The notes beneath the pieces were generated by a model that saw only the letters and a list, made by a program, of their open reading frames with translations, was not told the DNA's origin and did not search any database. Both the position numbers and the translations under genes were made by a program. From contig OY970285.1 in the NCBI GenBank assembly GCA_963716005.1, positions 124,001-188,000 of the forward strand: DNA of 64,000 nucleotides, written 5' to 3'. This stretch comes from CAVRUF01 sp963716005. GTDB lineage: Bacteria; Actinomycetota; Thermoleophilia; Gaiellales; Gaiellaceae. This document shows, piece after piece, positions 60,216 to 64,000 of this stretch; positions within the stretch are counted from its first letter, which is position 1; every line of letters starts with the position of its first letter.

Positions 60216-61516
60216 CCGCTACGCGGAGGACGCCAGAGCGTCACGGTCGCAAGCGCCACGAGGTTCACCAGCGTGGCCACGGCGAAGGCGAGAGAGATCC
60301 GCATGAGCGCCTCGCCCGGAACGGCGACGTAGAGCCCGACGAAGAGCACGGCGGCGATCGCCCAACATGAGGCCGCCCGTCCTCCCGCGTCGAGCGCGAG
60401 CAGGGCCTGTGAAAGCGTCGAGGCGGCGAGGTAGAACCCGACGCCGGCGCCGAGGAGCACGAGCTCCGAGCGGCCCGCGTCGAAGCCGCTGCCGTAGAGG
60501 ATTCCCATCGACTCCGGGCCGAGGAGCGCGGCGGCGACCACGATCACGGCGCCGACGCCGAGCAGCATTCCCGTCGCCTGGACGACCGCGCGGCGGAACC
60601 GTCCGGGATCCGCGACGACGTTCAGGTGGGTGAGGTTCGGGAGGAGCGAGGCGGCGAGGCCCTGGAAGACGTACGTCGGCACGCGTACGAGCATCGTCGC
60701 CGCGAAGACGATCCCGGCCGTCCGGCTCGCGTGGGCTCCACCCTCGACCATGACGAGGAGCGAGCCGCCGTTCACTAGGAGCTGGTCGGACGCGGCGATC
60801 ACGCTGGCCGGCGCCGCGAACTTCATGGCCGAGCCGAGCTCGAACCGGGTTCCGCCGGCGCCGTGCATAGCGCTCTTCACGCGCGCGCGACCGACCCAAA
60901 GCGGGACGAGCGCCCCGATCGCGCCTGCGGCGATAACGGCCGTGGCGGCGGTCAGCTTCGACGCGACGAACAGCAAGGGCACGGCGATCGCGAGGCGTGC
61001 AAAGGCATCCACGACGAGGCTCGCCCCGTAGCCGTTGAACCAGCGCACCCCTGCGAGCACGCCGCGAACGAGGTAGGCGAGCCCGTAGCCCGCGATGCCG
61101 AGGACGAGCAGCGCCGTCATGGCCGAGTCGCCGAGGAAGAGGCGGTCGCCGATCGAGTTCCAGGCGGCGATCGAGCCGGCGCCGAGGAGCGCGACGAGCG
61201 CGGCCGTGAGGATCGTCACCGAGCGGAGCACCGTCCGGACCTCCTCGCCGCGGGCGAGCCGGTCGGCGAGCGCCCGCGAGACGGTCTGCTCGACCGGCCG
61301 GAAGAGGACGATGACCGCGAGGAACATCGCCGCCCAGAGAACGGCGATCTGCCCGTAGGCCGCCGGGCCGAGCGCGCGTGCGGCGAGCACGTGGAAGACG
61401 TAGATCAGGACGCCCGAGAGGAGCATCGAGCCCGAAAGCAGCCAGGCCCCTCGGAATACGGGCCGCCGTTCGGCAACCGCTGCAGGGGCCTGGAGCGCGG
61501 AGGCGTCGGTGCTCAC
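60212..61516 (-). CDS. Polysaccharide flippase (Wzx/MATE-like)
   Basis: The 434-residue protein has about 12-14 membrane helices and opens with RGAWLLSGSMLLSGVLIYVFHVLAARALGP (read as two blocks), the usual start of O-antigen/teichoic acid flippases. The central loop PTYVFQGLAASLLPNLT is also typical. It should move lipid-linked oligosaccharides across the membrane. It starts at GTG 61516. The 3' end overlaps the RTX gene by four bases on the opposite strand. Confidence 0.85.
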   Translation of the reverse strand: MSTDASALQAPAAVAERRPVFRGAWLLSGSMLLSGVLIYVFHVLAARALGPAAYGQIAVLWAAMFLAVIVLFRPVEQTVSRALADRLARGEEVRTVLRSVTILTAALVALLGAGSIAAWNSIGDRLFLGDSAMTALLVLGIAGYGLAYLVRGVLAGVRWFNGYGASLVVDAFARLAIAVPLLFVASKLTAATAVIAAGAIGALVPLWVGRARVKSAMHGAGGTRFELGSAMKFAAPASVIAASDQLLVNGGSLLVMVEGGAHASRTAGIVFAATMLVRVPTYVFQGLAASLLPNLTHLNVVADPGRFRRAVVQATGMLLGVGAVIVVAAALLGPESMGILYGSGFDAGRSELVLLGAGVGFYLAASTLSQALLALDAGGRAASCWAIAAVLFVGLYVAVPGEALMRISLAFAVATLVNLVALATVTLWRPPRSG

Positions 61517-61841
61517 GCGCGTCCCTTTCCGGAACGCGAGCGCACCGTCGACGGGCTGGCGGCGCGCACAGTCACGGTCACCAAATCATGGGCGCGCGGC
61601 TCTTCCGGCGGAATTCCCCGGACGAACAGGTTCGCGGGCCCCCTCGGAGCCGCCAACTACCCGAAGGGCTAGCACCCTCGCCGGGTGGCGGGTTTTCTAG
61701 TTCTGGCCTGGTTTTGCGGGCTCTCGAGACCCAAGATCGATAGCTCTGGCGGACGTCTCTGGGGAGGGACGAGGGTCCAATGCGGTGTAGCGATCAAGGG
61801 GTAGTGGAAACGGCGCGCGGCGCCGCCTGCGAGGGAGCGCG
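61517..61841. other. 325-bp divergent intergenic region
   Basis: No convincing ORF is present between the flippase and the GT2 gene. It contains CACCC-TCGCC-GGGTG at about 61673-61687 followed by GCGGGTTTTCT, a possible stem-loop, and several short A/T-richer patches (CAAATCATGG, AAGATCGATAG) unlike the coding DNA. Promoters for both divergent genes should lie here but no clear -35/-10 pair was found. Confidence 0.4.
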
Positions 61842-62657
61842 ATGACGAGCGTCGCCTTGCCCGTCGTCACCCCTCTCGCCGAGCCTGCGTTTCTCACGCC
61901 GCAGCTCCCCGAGGAGAGCTCCGGCCAGCATGTGTTCGTCATCCCGGCCTACAACGAGGAGGAGAACCTTCCGCGCCTCCTCGCGGACTTCGAGAACCGG
62001 CCCGAGCTCTTCCCGCACGGCAGCCGCGTCCTCATCGTCGACGACGGCTCGGCCGACCGCACGGCCGAGGTCGTCGAGGCCTACCGCGGCCCGGTGCCGG
62101 TCGAGCTCCTGCAGATGGGCCAGAACCAGGGCCCCGGCGCGGCGTTTCGCCAGGGGTTCCTGGCGGCGCTCGGCAACTGCGACGACGACGCGCTCGTGAT
62201 CACGCTCGAGGCCGACACGACGAGCGACCTCGACGCGCTGCCGGAGATGATCGCCGAGGCCTCCCGCGGATCCGACGTCGTCCTCGCCTCCTGGGTGATG
62301 GTGAACGTGAAGCCCCTCCGCCGCTTCCTGAGCGCCGGCGCGGGCTGGACGGTGCGCCGCACGCTCGGCCTCGAGGCGCACACGGTCTCGTCGTTCTTCC
62401 GCGTCTACCGCGCGTCCGTCCTGCGCAGCGCGCACGGACGCTACGGCGACCAGCTGATCCGCGAGCCGGGCTTCGCCTGCAAGGCGGAGGTGCTCGCGAA
62501 GCTCGCCCACATCGGCGCGACGATCACGGAAGTCCCGGTGGCGCTCGACTCCACGCGGCGCGCGGGCAAGAGCAAAATGCCGATCCTGAAGACGATCCTC
62601 GCGTACTGGCGCCTACTCGCACGGGCGCGGTTCGCGCGCGGGCTCGCACCAGGATGA
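61842..62657 (+). CDS. Glycosyltransferase family 2 (dolichyl-phosphate mannosyltransferase-like)
   Basis: The 271-residue GT-A enzyme has VFVIPAYNEEENLPRLLADF, LIVDDGSADRTAEVV, NQGPGAAFRQGFLAAL and ITLEADTTSDLDALPEMI with the metal-binding acidic motif. The C-terminal end (TRRAGKSKMPILKTILAYWRLL) has the KxSK-type motif of DPM1-like enzymes. It likely builds a polyprenyl-phospho-sugar or extends a glycan. It overlaps the next gene by four bases (ATGA). Confidence 0.87.
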   Translation: MTSVALPVVTPLAEPAFLTPQLPEESSGQHVFVIPAYNEEENLPRLLADFENRPELFPHGSRVLIVDDGSADRTAEVVEAYRGPVPVELLQMGQNQGPGAAFRQGFLAALGNCDDDALVITLEADTTSDLDALPEMIAEASRGSDVVLASWVMVNVKPLRRFLSAGAGWTVRRTLGLEAHTVSSFFRVYRASVLRSAHGRYGDQLIREPGFACKAEVLAKLAHIGATITEVPVALDSTRRAGKSKMPILKTILAYWRLLARARFARGLAPG

Positions 62658-63967
62658 CCCCCTCGGTCGGCATCGTCGGCGGCGGCATCCTCGGAATGAC
62701 CGCTGCGCTTCGGCTTGCGCAGTCGGGCGTTCGGGTCGCGCTGTACGAGCGCTCGCCGGATCTCGGCGGCCTCGTCGGGTCGTTCCCGCTCGGCGGCCTG
62801 CCCGTCGACCGCTTCTACCACGTGATCCTCCCGACCGACGACCGCGTCATCGGCCTCGCGGAGGAGCTCGGGCTGGGCGACCGCTTCCGCTTCCGCCCTA
62901 CGCGCGTGGGCTTCTACGGCGACGGCCGGCTCTTCTCGATGACCACGCCGAAGGAGTTCCTCCGCTTCCCCATCCTGAGCCCGCTGGGCCGGGCCCGGCT
63001 CGCGGCGTTCGTCGCCCGCTGCCAGCTGAAGCGCGACTACGACGACCTCGACGACATCCCGCTCCAGAAGTGGCTCACCAGGCTCTGCGGGAGGAAGGTC
63101 GTCGAGCGCATGTGGGCGCCGCTCCTCGACTCCAAGTTCGACGGGCGCTACGACGACCTCCCCGCCACCTACATCTGGTCGCGCTCACGGCGCATGGCGA
63201 CCACGCGTGATTCCAGCGGGAGCGAGGTCATGGGCTGGCTCGAGGGCGGCTACTCGACGCTGATCGACGCGCTCGAACGGGAGATCCGGCGGCTAGGCGG
63301 CGAGGTGCACGCGGCGACGCCCGTGCACCGCATCGTCGGCGACGACTCTGTCACCGGGCTCCTCGTGCCGGACGGCTTTCGCCAGTTCGACCAGGTCCTC
63401 TGCACGCTCGTCCCTCCGCAGGCGCGGTCGCTCCTCTCGCCGAACATCGCCGAGCGCGCGACCGATCACTGCCGCTACCTCGGCGTCATCTGCCTCGTGC
63501 TCCGGACGCGGCGCAGCGTCAGCCCGTACTACCACCTGAACATCACCGACCGGCGCGTCCCGCTCACCACGGTGGTCGAGACGACGCACGTGGTCGACCC
63601 GGACGCCGTCGGCGGGACGCTCCTCTACGTCTCCAAGTACGTCGACCCGGGACATCCCGACCAGGAGCGCCCGGCCGCCAAGGTGGCCGAGGAGTACCTG
63701 GAGCACGCGCGCGCGATCTTCCCCGACCTCGCCGACGAGGACATTCTCGACTCGAGCCTCCAACGTGCCCGCGTCACGGAACCCGTTCATCTCCTCGGCG
63801 GCGCGAAGCGGCTGCCCGACATGTTCCCGGCGCCCGGGCTCGCGATGGCCTCGACCGCGCACGTCTACCCCGAGATCGTCAGCGGCCAGGCCGTGATCGG
63901 CGTCGCCGACAAGGTCGTGCCCGGCATCCTCGAGCGGCTCGGCGCCCGGCGGCAGGAGGCGGCATGA
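62654..63967 (+). CDS. FAD-dependent NAD(P)-binding oxidoreductase (amine oxidase/UDP-galactopyranose mutase-like)
   Basis: The 437-residue flavoprotein has the dinucleotide motif VGIVGGGILGMTAALRLA, YERSPDLGGLVGSF, and a C-terminal FAD-binding segment PAPGLAMASTAHVYPEIVSGQAVIG. Charged WSRSRRMATTRDSSG and LEGGYSTLIDALEREI elements match proteins annotated as protoporphyrinogen-oxidase-like in polysaccharide loci. It may oxidise a sugar or a lipid-linked intermediate. ATG 62654 overlaps the GT2 stop and its own stop overlaps the next ATG. Confidence 0.82.
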   Translation: MTPSVGIVGGGILGMTAALRLAQSGVRVALYERSPDLGGLVGSFPLGGLPVDRFYHVILPTDDRVIGLAEELGLGDRFRFRPTRVGFYGDGRLFSMTTPKEFLRFPILSPLGRARLAAFVARCQLKRDYDDLDDIPLQKWLTRLCGRKVVERMWAPLLDSKFDGRYDDLPATYIWSRSRRMATTRDSSGSEVMGWLEGGYSTLIDALEREIRRLGGEVHAATPVHRIVGDDSVTGLLVPDGFRQFDQVLCTLVPPQARSLLSPNIAERATDHCRYLGVICLVLRTRRSVSPYYHLNITDRRVPLTTVVETTHVVDPDAVGGTLLYVSKYVDPGHPDQERPAAKVAEEYLEHARAIFPDLADEDILDSSLQRARVTEPVHLLGGAKRLPDMFPAPGLAMASTAHVYPEIVSGQAVIGVADKVVPGILERLGARRQEAA

Positions 63968-64000
63968 GCGTCCACGCGGAGCAGCTGGGCGCGAAGGCGG
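63964..64000 (+). CDS. Start of a gene running off the window
   Basis: ATG 63964 overlaps the preceding stop (ATGA), giving MSVHAEQLGAKA before the window ends. It is coupled to the flavin oxidoreductase and probably part of the polysaccharide unit. Too little is present for a family call. Confidence 0.5.
   Translation, partial: MSVHAEQLGAKA

Overview
The window is high-GC DNA with strong G/C at third codon positions, from an actinobacterium. Supporting traits are a biotin carboxylase-BCCP fusion with a tiny epsilon-like protein nearby, a YbaB/RecR/DnaX block, an SRP RNA with an Alu-like 5' part, tRNAs without encoded CCA, and many start codons only 6-10 nt downstream of a TANNNT -10 element. 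A deep-branching, Thermoleophilia-like lineage is plausible, but that is inference from gene content; no 16S is present.

Layout. 1-4.6 kb: a truncated GGDEF/HD-GYP membrane protein preceded by a 30-residue membrane peptide, an NlpC/P60 hydrolase, a tandem GNAT and PgsA. 4.6-9.7 kb: acyl-CoA carboxylase alpha chain, a sucrase/ferredoxin-like protein and a JmjC-type cupin oxygenase whose 3' end is split by a 1.1-kb foreign segment lying between perfect 9-bp direct repeats. 9.8-19.4 kb: central metabolism (sucCD, mdh, icd, gltA) with LtrA, an aminotransferase, a PDZ-Lon protease and a beta-carbonic anhydrase. 19.4-21.6 kb: overlapping xerD/xerC and an SRPBCC protein. 21.6-29.3 kb: a tightly overlapped chain sdhA, two lipoproteins, sdhB, a CCG-domain heterodisulfide-reductase-like anchor, a phosphoesterase, a sulfite-oxidase-like protein and a conserved hypothetical. 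29.3-35.1 kb: PPOX flavoprotein, asd, lysC, recR, ybaB and dnaX on the minus strand. 35.2-41.2 kb: SRP RNA, tRNA-Val, a group of secreted or anchored proteins that includes two paralogues, a coiled-coil protein, uppP and a membrane cytochrome c. 41.2-43.5 kb: an island-like patch (two lipoprotein hydrolases, a broken ABC ATPase, a remnant ORF) abutting the 3' end of tRNA-Ser. 43.6-64 kb: a surface-polysaccharide locus (SDR, GT4, bi-domain dehydrogenase, methyltransferase, WecB, AsnB-like, WecG, toroid protein, polyprenyl glycosylphosphotransferase, flippase, GT2, flavin oxidoreductase) interrupted by secreted proteins: an Rpf-like transglycosylase, a repeat protein and an RTX-repeat protein.

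Functional links. The Krebs genes occur as sucCD, mdh-icd and gltA on divergent promoters, plus a separate succinate dehydrogenase operon that resembles the non-classical type lacking SdhC/SdhD. lysC-asd supplies the diaminopimelate/lysine/threonine pathways. UppP, the flippase, WecB/WecG and the sugar-phosphate transferase point to undecaprenyl-linked glycan assembly.

Quality caveat. About 28 single-base frameshifts, nearly all +1, disrupt otherwise well-conserved genes. They are concentrated at 4.6-20.3 and 45.6-53.3 kb. They look like consensus errors rather than decay; affected genes are annotated end to end with the break marked.
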